In this document: positions 1 to 5,390 of the stretch, piece by piece
How the letters are laid out: every line of letters starts with the position of its first letter
How positions within the stretch are numbered: the first letter of the stretch is position 1
NCBI GenBank assembly: GCA_003158705.1
Contig: PMKX01000121.1
Coordinates: forward strand, 1-6,195
DNA from: Actinomycetota bacterium
Lineage (GTDB): Bacteria > Actinomycetota > Thermoleophilia > UBA2241
Reading direction: 5' to 3'
DNA: 6,195 nucleotides
The notes under the pieces: model-generated
Seen by the model: the letters and a program-made list of their open reading frames with translations, nothing else
Database searches by the model: none
Told to the model about the DNA's origin: nothing
Made by a program: the position numbers and the translations under genes

Positions 1-16
1 GCCGGCGGCGGCGCTC

Positions 17-94
17 GGCAACGTTGTCCGGTCGGGAACGGCGCCGGGGCGGGCCGCGAAGGGCGGCCCGCACCGGCGCCGTGGTTCCGTTGCC
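17..94. terminator. Long GC-rich hairpin downstream of the secreted-protein gene (possible terminator)
   Basis: The core stem pairs 40-57 with 63-80: 18-bp arms with a single mismatch around a 5-nt loop (58-62). The stem extends outward through a GGAAC/GTTCC pairing (35-39 with 84-88) and a GGCAAC/GTTGCC pairing (17-22 with 89-94), with interior loops between. It lies just past the stop of the minus-strand secreted-protein gene, where a transcript end is expected. There is no T-tract on either side, so it is not a textbook intrinsic terminator. GC-rich hairpins without U-tracts are common at gene ends in high-GC bacteria. The folding potential is directly visible; the terminator role is inferred. 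Confidence 0.45.
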
Positions 95-109
95 AGGGTC
101 GTTTACGCT

Positions 110-137
110 CCCCCGCTGCTTGCCGGCGCGGCGGGGG
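110..137 (-). terminator. Second GC hairpin 10 bp beyond the secreted-protein stop
   Basis: Positions 110-119 pair with 128-137 (C5-GC-x-GC against GC-x-GC-G5, one mismatch) around an 8-nt loop. The hairpin sits 10 bp past the stop codon at 147 in the direction of transcription and is followed by GAGCGTAAACG rather than a T run. It could act as the proximal terminator or mRNA 3'-end stabiliser, with the larger hairpin behind it. Role inferred from position only. Confidence 0.35.
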
Positions 138-146
138 ATCTTGCTC

Positions 147-1403
147 TCAGTGCACGGCGACCTTGACGACCGAAGTGAAGCCCTTCCAGTACGGGCCCTG
201 GGCCGGGAAGCGCACGACGTAGTAGGTGGTGTGCTTCGGGTACAGGTTGGCGCTGGCGTACTGGCCCTTCGCGTTCTCGTTGGCCTGGCCGACGAGCTTC
301 CAGCCCTTGGGGTTGTCGTACGTCGCCGGCTGACCGGCGGCTGAGGAGCGCGCGTAGATGGAGACCTTGACCTTACGGGCCCGTCCGGCGTTGCCCATGG
401 CCGGCACGACTCCCTTGAGGCGGACGGCCGCGCCGGAGCTGATCGACGGCTTGCTCGAGGTGAGGGTGCAGACCTCGAAGGCCGTCTCCAGGGCGAGCTG
501 CCCGTCGACATGTTGCGCCGAGAAGTAGTAGAAGTAGCCCGGCCGGGCCGCGACGGGCACGGTGAACGACGTGCTGCCTGAGCCTGCGGTGGGGAGCGTA
601 CCCAGATCTTGTGGCTCAGTGGCGCCGTACCCCGAGATGCCCTGGAAGTCGCTCTGCCAGGCGTCGGGGAAGTGGGCCCAGGCTACCGGCACGCTCGTGC
701 CGGGGGCGCCCGACGCCCACTTGGTGGCCACGGTGAGGCTGGAGGCGCTGGCCTCGTTGAACGTCAGCGTGTCAGCAGCCTGCTCACCTGCCACGACGGT
801 GCTCGTGAAGGGCGTCTCTATGCCCTCGCCTTTGCGGTCGGGGTACTTGCTGGTGATGAAGGAGCAGGTCGCTACGGAGTATGTGCCCGGCATGGCGTTG
901 GTCGGCTTGGCGGCCGCCCTGGCCCGTCCCGAGCTCCATATGAACTCCTGGTCGCTCCACACGGGTGTCGGGCCGTCGCTGCCGAGGAGCTTGATGTCCA
1001 CCTCGTTGCCCGTTGTCGCTGGGTGGCTGAGGGTGACGTTGGCCAGCACGTGGCCAGGTTGGAAATCGAAGATGGTCGTTCCTGGGTCTGGCCAGGTCAG
1101 CAACTGACGTTCGAGCGTGTAGAAGTTGTCGGTCGAGGGGACCATGACGCCCACGTCACCGTCGCCGGAGGCAGCCGGCAGGCCGGTCAAGCTGTAGGCG
1201 CCGCTCACGCCGGTGGTGTGGGGAGCTACTCCCGACTCGTCGGTCGTGTCCCAGAACACCGTCGCGCCCTGCTGGCCGCCGCCGGCGAAGGTGTAGACAT
1301 GGCCTTGAACGACGGCTGTGCCCCGCGGCGCTGCGACCGCCGAAGCGGGCATCAACAGTACCGTGGCTAGTGAGACTAGAACGAATGCCGAGCGTGCTCG
1401 CAT
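147..1403 (-). CDS. Secreted beta-rich protein with a carboxypeptidase-regulatory-like N-terminal domain and an Ig-like C-terminal domain; function unknown
   Basis: From the ATG at 1403 the protein has 418 residues. It begins with a classic Sec signal peptide: MRAR, then the hydrophobic run SAFVLVSLATVLLMP, then an ASAVAA-type cleavage site near residues 20-25. Residues about 32-90 (VVQGHVYTFAGG...GAYSLTGLPA) resemble a carboxypeptidase-regulatory-like/transthyretin-like beta sandwich. The middle is low-complexity Ser/Thr/Gly/Ala-rich. The last ~100 residues (KVSIYAR...GWKLVGQ...KGQYAS...TTYYVVRF) resemble the Ig-like repeats of actinobacterial surface proteins. Only two cysteines remain in the mature chain. 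No LPXTG motif, terminal membrane anchor or catalytic motif is visible, so it is probably released or loosely wall-associated. An in-frame ATG at 1436 would add 11 residues (MARQQRAGVPA), but it lacks a Shine-Dalgarno site and lengthens the signal n-region. A GGGGG stretch 8 nt before 1403 and the compact signal peptide favour the shorter start. Existence of the gene is secure; function is unknown. Confidence 0.8.
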   Translation of the reverse strand: MRARSAFVLVSLATVLLMPASAVAAPRGTAVVQGHVYTFAGGGQQGATVFWDTTDESGVAPHTTGVSGAYSLTGLPAASGDGDVGVMVPSTDNFYTLERQLLTWPDPGTTIFDFQPGHVLANVTLSHPATTGNEVDIKLLGSDGPTPVWSDQEFIWSSGRARAAAKPTNAMPGTYSVATCSFITSKYPDRKGEGIETPFTSTVVAGEQAADTLTFNEASASSLTVATKWASGAPGTSVPVAWAHFPDAWQSDFQGISGYGATEPQDLGTLPTAGSGSTSFTVPVAARPGYFYYFSAQHVDGQLALETAFEVCTLTSSKPSISSGAAVRLKGVVPAMGNAGRARKVKVSIYARSSAAGQPATYDNPKGWKLVGQANENAKGQYASANLYPKHTTYYVVRFPAQGPYWKGFTSVVKVAVH

Positions 1404-1439
1404 CGCGGGGACCCCCGCCCTCTGCTGCCTCGCCATGGC

Positions 1440-1456
1440 GGCAAGACAGTCTTGCC
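1440..1456. promoter_or_regulatory. Perfect 8-bp inverted repeat, operator-like, in front of the secreted-protein gene
   Basis: GGCAAGAC-A-GTCTTGCC is a perfect palindrome with a single central base. It lies 36 bp before the preferred start (1403), or 3 bp before the alternative start (1436), and just downstream of the candidate -10 at 1474-1469. A perfect dyad of this size just past a promoter is typical of a dimeric repressor site. As RNA, the 1-nt loop would force some base pairs open, which makes a protein-binding DNA site more natural than a hairpin. No regulator is encoded nearby. Role inferred. Confidence 0.4.
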
Positions 1457-1468
1457 AGTCTTCACCTC

Positions 1469-1474
1469 AGTGTA
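1469..1474 (-). promoter_or_regulatory. Candidate -10 hexamer TACACT for the secreted-protein gene
   Basis: On the minus strand TACACT matches the sigma70-type TATAAT at four of six positions. A weak TTCCCG lies 17 bp upstream, inside the tandem repeat, as a possible -35. Transcription would start near 1462, placing the palindrome 1440-1456 at about +6 to +22. The arrangement is coherent, but the hexamers are weak and chance matches are common. Confidence 0.25.
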
Positions 1475-1477
1475 GCG

Positions 1478-1532
1478 CGCCGGTACGAGAACGGGAAGCC
1501 GGCCGCCGGTACGAGAACGGGAAGCCGGCCGC
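1478..1532. repeat. Two perfect tandem copies of a 26-bp unit
   Basis: The unit starting CGGTACGAGAACGGGAAG at 1481-1506 is repeated exactly at 1507-1532; the identity also includes the 3 bases preceding each copy. The array sits in the 136-169-bp spacer between the YdeI-family gene and the secreted-protein gene. It overlaps where the -35 of the latter would lie. The repeat is directly visible; whether it is regulatory or a replication-slippage product is not known. Confidence 0.85.
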
Positions 1533-1564
1533 CGAGGCGCCAAGCGCGCCGGCCGCCGAGGCGC
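1524..1564. repeat. Second direct repeat: 17-bp element twice at 24-bp period
   Basis: GCCGGCCGCCGAGGCGC occurs at 1524-1540 and again at 1548-1564, separated by 7 bp. The first copy overlaps the end of the 26-bp tandem array. The element shares the GCCGGCCGCCG core with the 26-bp repeat, so the block looks like one array that has diverged. It ends 8 bp from the stop codon of the YdeI-family gene. Confidence 0.7.
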
Positions 1565-1572
1565 GCGACGGT

Positions 1573-2154
1573 TCAGTCGTTCGCGCCCGGCTTGCGGTTC
1601 TGCTCTGCGCGCCGGACGACCTCCGCGATGCGTCGCCGGCGCGTCTCCTCGCGCTTAGCCTCGCTGACCCAGTAGAGGTACGCCTTACGATGCGAAGGCG
1701 CGAGACGCTCGAAGTTCTCCTTGGCCAGCGTGTTGGCCGCGAGGGCCAGCTCGATGTCGGGCGGCAGGGCTTCGGTGTTCTCGCGTAGCCTCGCCGTTTG
1801 CCATTCGCCGCTCTGCTTGCCGGCACGCACTGCGGCCAGCCCGGCGGGGGTCATCTTGCCTTGTCTGCCCATCTCGCGCACACGGGCCTTGTTGGACTCG
1901 GACCAGATGCTGCCGGGTCGACGGGGCGTGAAGCGCAGAGCGTACGTCTCGTCGTCCACGCGCCGCAGCTGACCGTCGATCCAGCCGAAGCAGAGCGCCT
2001 CCTCCACCGCCGCCGACATCGAGAAGGCGGCTCTGCCGGTGTTCTTCTTGTAGAGGACCAGCCAGATCTCGCTCTTGGCGGCGTGATGCTTCTCCAGCCA
2101 CGTGCGCCAACTCGCTCGGTCCGCGGCCAGGAAGGTCTCGGTGATGTCGGCCAT
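1573..2154 (-). CDS. YdeI/OmpD-associated family protein
   Basis: A 193-residue soluble protein recognised as the YdeI/OmpD-associated ('bacteriocin-protection', OmdA-type) family. The N-terminal half has the family signature around residues 53-90: EEALCFGWIDGQ, then RRVDDETYALRFTPRRPGS and IWSESNKARV. The C-terminal helical segment (residues ~148-182: FERLAPSHRKAYLYWVSEAK, then REETRRRRIAEVV) is the typical OmdA tail. The length is normal for the family and the chain appears complete. It starts 21 bp after the stop of the QueG-like gene on the same strand and is probably cotranscribed. The Shine-Dalgarno is weak (GGCAGG), which fits translation following on from the upstream gene. The molecular function of the family is not established; family names refer to phenotypes or associations in enteric bacteria and should not be read as function here. 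Confidence 0.9.
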   Translation of the reverse strand: MADITETFLAADRASWRTWLEKHHAAKSEIWLVLYKKNTGRAAFSMSAAVEEALCFGWIDGQLRRVDDETYALRFTPRRPGSIWSESNKARVREMGRQGKMTPAGLAAVRAGKQSGEWQTARLRENTEALPPDIELALAANTLAKENFERLAPSHRKAYLYWVSEAKREETRRRRIAEVVRRAEQNRKPGAND

Positions 2155-2175
2155 GATGTGCCTGCCGGCCGGTGG

Positions 2176-3102
2176 CTAGACGCCCAGAGCGGCGCGCAGA
2201 TTGCGGGCGATGAGCTCCGCCGAGTAGTCGAGGCCGCAGCGCTCGAGCTTGGTGCGCGTGGCGGCGGAGAAGCTCGCGTTCTTGTCGGCAGCGAGGATCG
2301 CCGCCGACTCGCGCTCGTCGAAGTGCTCGGGCGCGGCGACGGTGAGCCCCGGGTCGACGTTCTCGGGGCACACCTGCTGACAGCCCAGACAGCCGACGGC
2401 GCAGGTGTGCCACTCGGGCCGGACCCAGTCTGGGAAGGGCGCTTCGCTCTCGTTGAGGTACGTGAGGCAGCGCTCGGTGCGCAGCAGGAACCGGTCGCCG
2501 TCGATGGCCCCCGTGGGGCAGGCGCGCAGGCAGGCGACACAGCTCATACAGCGCGCCAGCACCTGCGGCTCGCCCCAGACTGCATCCGCGGGCGGCGGCG
2601 CGTCCGTGACGCAGGCGGCGAGCTCGTGGTAGCTGCCCAGGCCGGCCACGTAGGCGATGTTGTTGCGGCCGTAGCGGGCCAGGCCGGCACACGCTGCCAG
2701 GGTCTTGAGCGGCGGGTCAAAGCGCGTGGCGCCGTGACCCGCCGCGGCCAGCACCTCGGCCACGATGCGCACCATCTCCGCCGGCTGGGTGTGATAGCCG
2801 GCGTAGTGCGGCGGCACCGGGATGGTGCGCTCGGTGCCGCCCAGCGTGAGCGTCGCCTGCGTGAGTGGCCGCCCGAGCGCGGCGACGACCACCGAGCGCG
2901 GCGCGGGCGCATCGTCAGGCAGGCGGAAACCCGGCTTGGGAGCGACTTCGTTCGCCACTTCGTCCGGCAGCTCGCCGGAGGTGAGCACTCGCTGCAGCCG
3001 CGCACGCAGGTCGTCCAGATGGTCGGCCGACACCACGCGAGCGTGCCAGCCGCGCTCTTGGAGCGCGGCCATGACGGTGTGCCACAGGGAGGCGTCGCTC
3101 AC
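2176..3102 (-). CDS. QueG-like double-cluster [4Fe-4S] protein (epoxyqueuosine reductase-related, divergent)
   Basis: A 308-residue cytoplasmic iron-sulfur protein starting with GTG; AGGAG lies 6 nt before it. Two 4Fe-4S motifs are clear: C185-x2-C188-x2-C191-x3-C195-P, and C234-x3-C238-x2-C241-x3-C245-P, with C212 (ERCLTYLNE) the probable extra ligand as in QueG. Residues 129-155 (FDPPLKTLAACAGL, ARYGRNNIAYV, GLGSYHEL) align with the QueG segment carrying the catalytic Asp and the AGLG..GKN loop, so D129 may be equivalent to that Asp. Differences from true QueG: the chain is shorter than E. coli QueG (about 380 residues), the C-terminal HEAT-like extension is missing, and the Glu-Arg after the Asp is replaced (PLKTLA). 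It belongs to the 'PLK.LA..GL..YGRNNI.YV' branch, often auto-annotated as epoxyqueuosine reductase. Whether it binds cobalamin or acts on tRNA is uncertain. It is first in a two-gene unit with the YdeI-family gene. Confidence 0.85.
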   Translation of the reverse strand: MSDASLWHTVMAALQERGWHARVVSADHLDDLRARLQRVLTSGELPDEVANEVAPKPGFRLPDDAPAPRSVVVAALGRPLTQATLTLGGTERTIPVPPHYAGYHTQPAEMVRIVAEVLAAAGHGATRFDPPLKTLAACAGLARYGRNNIAYVAGLGSYHELAACVTDAPPPADAVWGEPQVLARCMSCVACLRACPTGAIDGDRFLLRTERCLTYLNESEAPFPDWVRPEWHTCAVGCLGCQQVCPENVDPGLTVAAPEHFDERESAAILAADKNASFSAATRTKLERCGLDYSAELIARNLRAALGV

Positions 3103-3342
3103 TCAGGTCTCCTTTGGCTCGCATAGCTGGTTCGACCAAGGCGGACGAGTACGGTCAAACAGACCGACATGGAATCGCCGCAGCGCGATTCTGTCTCGGA
3201 CCGGGGCGCGCTGCAAACGCGCGGCCGCGCTCGTCGGGCATGATTCGGCTGCGAGGCGGGTGTAAGGTTTCGGCGTCCGGTGCCGTGTGCACCAGAGCTG
3301 CAGCACGGGAGTCACGTGGAGACAGCCGCAGGAGAGACGCAG
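3103..3342. other. Divergent intergenic region
   Basis: These 240 bp separate the minus-strand QueG-like gene from the plus-strand UPF0104 gene and should contain both promoters. On the plus strand, TAAGGT at 3263-3268 is a possible actinobacterial-type -10 without a convincing -35. On the minus strand a TTGACC occurs (rev. comp. of 3152-3157), but there is no good -10 at the right distance. Short dyads (AGCGCG at 3182-3187 with CGCGCT at 3207-3212) are present but unremarkable at this GC content. No RNA gene was recognised. Confidence 0.4.
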
Positions 3343-4431
3343 GTGGACGAGGGCGGGCAGAGTCGGAAGGCCCGTGCCGAGAACGGCGAGCCTGCCGTTC
3401 GCGCTCGGCGCCGTCTGCCGCTCCGGCGCATCGTGTTCCTGGCGGCCGCCGTCATCGGCCTGTACATCGTTTGGCCCAGCCTGGTGAACGTGCTCTCCCA
3501 GGCGCCCCAGCTGCGCGCCATCTCCTGGGTGTGGTTCGTCGTCATGGGCCTGCTCGAGGCGGCGAGCTTTGCCTGCTACTGGGGGATGATGCGTCTGACA
3601 CTGGCCGAGCCCCGCTGGTTCGTGGTCGCCACCACGCAGATGGCCGGCAACGCCTTCAGCCGTATCGTGCCCGGCGGTGCCGCCTCCGGCGGCTCGGCCC
3701 AGTACCAGATGCTGGTCACCGCCGGAGCCTCGCCGGCGCGCACGCTGACTGGGCTGACGGCGACCGGGCTGTTCTCGACGGGCGTGCTCTTCGCTCTGCC
3801 CGTGCTCAGCGTGCCGGCCATCCTCTACGGTGTGCCCGTGCAGCACAACCTGGCGCGGGCGGCGGAATTCGGCGCCTTTCTGTTCGTGCTCATCCTCGCC
3901 GCCGGCGCCATATTGCTACTGACCAAGCGTCCGCTGGAGCTGGTCGGGCATGTGGTGCAGACGGTGCTCAACCGTCTGCGCCGCCACCATCAGCCCAGGA
4001 CCGATGTGCCGGAGCGTCTTCTGGAAGAGCGCGACCTGATCCGCTCGGTCCTCGGCGACAAGTGGTGGCAGGCGCTGGGCTTCGCCGCCGGCAACTGGCT
4101 CTTCGACTTTCTCGCCTTGCTTGCCGCCCTGGCGGCTACGGGCACCAAGCCGCCACACGTGTCGCTCGTGCTGCTGGCGTACGTCGTGGCCGCCCTGCTG
4201 GGCATGGTGCCGCTCACGCCGGGCGGCTTGGGCTTTGTCGAGGTCGGGCTCGTCACGACGCTGGGCCTGGCCGGCATCGCCACCCGAGACGCCACCGTGG
4301 CGACGCTGGCCTACAGGCTCGTCGCCTTCTGGCTGCCGATGCCCGTGGGGTTGCTGGCCTTCGCGGCCTTCAGGCGCCGCTTTGGCAGCTCCACCAAGGG
4401 GCGGCCGTCGTCGCTGGCTAGCGGTGCCTAG
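3343..4431 (+). CDS. Polytopic membrane protein of the UPF0104 / LPG-synthase-TM (YbhN) family
   Basis: From the GTG at 3343 the protein has 362 residues. A basic, polar N-terminus (RARRRLPLRR) is followed by about eight hydrophobic segments, beginning near residues 30-45, 60-82, 135-160, 175-195, 245-262, 274-290, 297-312 and 322-343. Family signatures are visible: NAFSRIVPGG near 103-112, PLTPGGLGFVEVGL near 290-303, and YRLVAFWLP near 324-332. These match the flippase-like integral membrane domain also found in lysylphosphatidylglycerol synthases (PF03706-type). The C-terminal aminoacyl-transfer domain of MprF is absent, so this is the stand-alone form, thought to act in lipid or polyprenyl-lipid handling; the substrate is unknown. 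Start choice: AGGAG lies 8 nt before 3343. In-frame GTGs at 3316 and 3280 are possible; 3280 would be almost leaderless behind the weak -10 at 3263. The heliorhodopsin gene follows 78 bp downstream on the same strand. Confidence 0.88.
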   Translation: MDEGGQSRKARAENGEPAVRARRRLPLRRIVFLAAAVIGLYIVWPSLVNVLSQAPQLRAISWVWFVVMGLLEAASFACYWGMMRLTLAEPRWFVVATTQMAGNAFSRIVPGGAASGGSAQYQMLVTAGASPARTLTGLTATGLFSTGVLFALPVLSVPAILYGVPVQHNLARAAEFGAFLFVLILAAGAILLLTKRPLELVGHVVQTVLNRLRRHHQPRTDVPERLLEERDLIRSVLGDKWWQALGFAAGNWLFDFLALLAALAATGTKPPHVSLVLLAYVVAALLGMVPLTPGGLGFVEVGLVTTLGLAGIATRDATVATLAYRLVAFWLPMPVGLLAFAAFRRRFGSSTKGRPSSLASGA

Positions 4432-4466
4432 CTCGATCTTCCCCGTTGCTCTTGGCGCGCGCCGGC

Positions 4467-4473
4467 TAAGAAT
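4467..4473 (+). promoter_or_regulatory. Weak candidate -10 (TAAGAAT) for the heliorhodopsin gene
   Basis: AAGAAT within this heptamer matches TATAAT at four of six positions, and a TTGCTC at 4446-4451 lies 16 bp before it. This would give the heliorhodopsin gene its own promoter in the 78-bp gap after the UPF0104 gene, with a leader of about 30 nt. The match is poor and cotranscription from upstream is equally possible. No terminator is seen in the gap. Confidence 0.2.
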
Positions 4474-4498
4474 GGTCGGTCGAGACGACACACAATCG

Positions 4499-4505
4499 AG
4501 GAGGT
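4499..4505 (+). promoter_or_regulatory. Near-consensus ribosome binding site of the heliorhodopsin gene
   Basis: AGGAGGT is fully complementary to the anti-Shine-Dalgarno and ends 4 nt before the ATG at 4510. It is the strongest such site in the window. It fixes the heliorhodopsin start and suggests efficient translation. Confidence 0.85.
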
Positions 4506-4509
4506 CCAC

Positions 4510-5301
4510 ATGAGCGCACTGCCCATAGTTGAGCCGCGTCCGGACGTGTACGCGCGCCTGCGGCTCTACAACGCCGCGATGGGGTTCCTGCATCTGGTGC
4601 AGGGCGTGGCCGTGCTCATCCTCAGCACGGCGGCCACCCTACCCATCACCACTTCGTACGTGCGTTTCACGGCCGGCAACAAGGGTGTGCCTCTGCCGCA
4701 CCTGGCCACTCTGGGGCATCTGCGCCTCGGCCTCACGGTGGCCGTGTTCTTCTTCATGAGCGCCGCGGCGCACTTCTGTGTGGCCACGGTGGCCTACGAC
4801 TGGTACGTGCGCAATCTGGGCAAGGGCGCCAACTACGCGCGCTGGATCGAGTACGCCTTCAGCTCGTCGGTGATGATCGTCCTCATCGCCATGCTCAGCG
4901 GCATGTACGACCTCAGCAGCCTCATCCTCATCTTCGCCCTCAACGCGATGATGATCCTCTTCGGCTGGATGATGGAGCTGCACAACCAGACCACGAAGAA
5001 GACAGACTGGACCGCTTACATCTACGGCTGTCTGGCCGGCATCGTTCCCTGGATCGTGATCTTCATGTATTTTTACGGATCGCTGGGTTCCTCAAGCGCC
5101 AAACCGCCGGCGTTTGTCTATGCCATCGTGCCAACCATCTTCGTGTTCTTCAGCATCTTTGCGGTCAACATGGTATTGCAATACAAAAAGGTTGGTCCCT
5201 GGAAGGACTATCTCTTCGGGGAACGCATGTATATCGTCCTGAGCCTGCTCGCCAAGACCGCCCTGGCCTGGCAGATCTGGGTGGGCACTCTCCGGCCCTG
5301 A
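4510..5301 (+). CDS. Heliorhodopsin (retinal-binding seven-helix photoreceptor)
   Basis: A complete 263-residue heliorhodopsin with seven hydrophobic helices near residues 17-40, 67-95, 107-130, 133-155, 168-190, 199-224 and 235-259. TM7 contains S245 and K249 in YIVLSLLAKTALAWQ; K249 is the retinal Schiff-base lysine. TM3 has RWIEY with E114, matching the single carboxylate counterion (E107 in HeR-48C12). H28 in TM1 and H88 in TM2 match the paired inner-cavity histidines (H23, H80 there). The TM3-TM4 stretch (SSSVMIVLIAML, then FALNAMMILFGWMME) is strongly family-typical. A long TM1-TM2 loop (41-66) also fits. Heliorhodopsins sit inverted relative to type-1 rhodopsins, with the N-terminus cytoplasmic. 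Most tested members do not pump ions and have slow photocycles, suggesting sensing or regulation. The start is fixed by AGGAGGT; an intrinsic terminator follows. Codon usage becomes AT-richer between about 5068 and 5226. No retinal synthesis gene is nearby. Confidence 0.96.
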   Translation: MSALPIVEPRPDVYARLRLYNAAMGFLHLVQGVAVLILSTAATLPITTSYVRFTAGNKGVPLPHLATLGHLRLGLTVAVFFFMSAAAHFCVATVAYDWYVRNLGKGANYARWIEYAFSSSVMIVLIAMLSGMYDLSSLILIFALNAMMILFGWMMELHNQTTKKTDWTAYIYGCLAGIVPWIVIFMYFYGSLGSSSAKPPAFVYAIVPTIFVFFSIFAVNMVLQYKKVGPWKDYLFGERMYIVLSLLAKTALAWQIWVGTLRP

Positions 5302-5322
5302 TCGTCCAGGTCGGATTACCCA

Positions 5323-5361
5323 AAAAGGCTCCCGACGGTTTTGTGACCGCGGGAGCCTTTT
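5323..5361. terminator. Strong intrinsic terminator, apparently bidirectional
   Basis: AAAAGGCTCCCG (5323-5334) pairs perfectly over 12 bp with CGGGAGCCTTTT (5350-5361). After a bulged A at 5335, a further 4 bp (5336-5339 with 5346-5349) close a 6-nt loop. The plus strand ends in TTTT 22-60 bp after the heliorhodopsin stop. The minus strand ends in TTTTT after the convergent gene that stops at 5391. Both convergent genes can therefore use it. Confidence 0.85.
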
Positions 5362-5390
5362 GTGTGCGAGAATCGCAGTTGCTGCACGGC

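Noticed and set aside
609..1370. Plus-strand open frames opposite the secreted-protein gene (including 562-1107)
   Set aside because: The minus-strand frame has a signal peptide and recognisable beta-domain patterns. The antisense frames show only GC-driven composition.
1478..1564. Repeat block considered as a short CRISPR array
   Set aside because: The 26-bp copies are directly adjacent with no unique spacers, there are only two of them, and no cas gene is present.
1685..2692. 335-codon minus-strand frame spanning parts of the QueG-like and YdeI-family genes
   Set aside because: It is a frame-shifted shadow of both real genes, with an Arg-rich, domain-free product.
1798..3126. Long plus-strand open frame (442 codons) antisense to the QueG-like and YdeI-family genes
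   Set aside because: The opposite strand in this region encodes two recognisable families with proper starts. The antisense product is Arg/Gly/Ala/Val-rich with no domain, an artefact of high GC.
3128..3140. GGTTCGACC resembling a tRNA T-arm
   Set aside because: The loop is too short for a T-arm, and no acceptor, D-arm or anticodon arm can be placed around it.
3130..3160. Possible minus-strand promoter for the QueG-like gene using TTGACC as -35
   Set aside because: The best hexamer at 17 bp (TCGAAC) matches the -10 consensus at only three positions, and the next TA-containing candidate is 27 bp away.
3114..4421. 435-codon plus-strand frame overlapping the UPF0104 gene
   Set aside because: It is shifted relative to the clear membrane protein frame, the product is Arg/Ala/Gly-rich without hydrophobic segments, and there is no Shine-Dalgarno.
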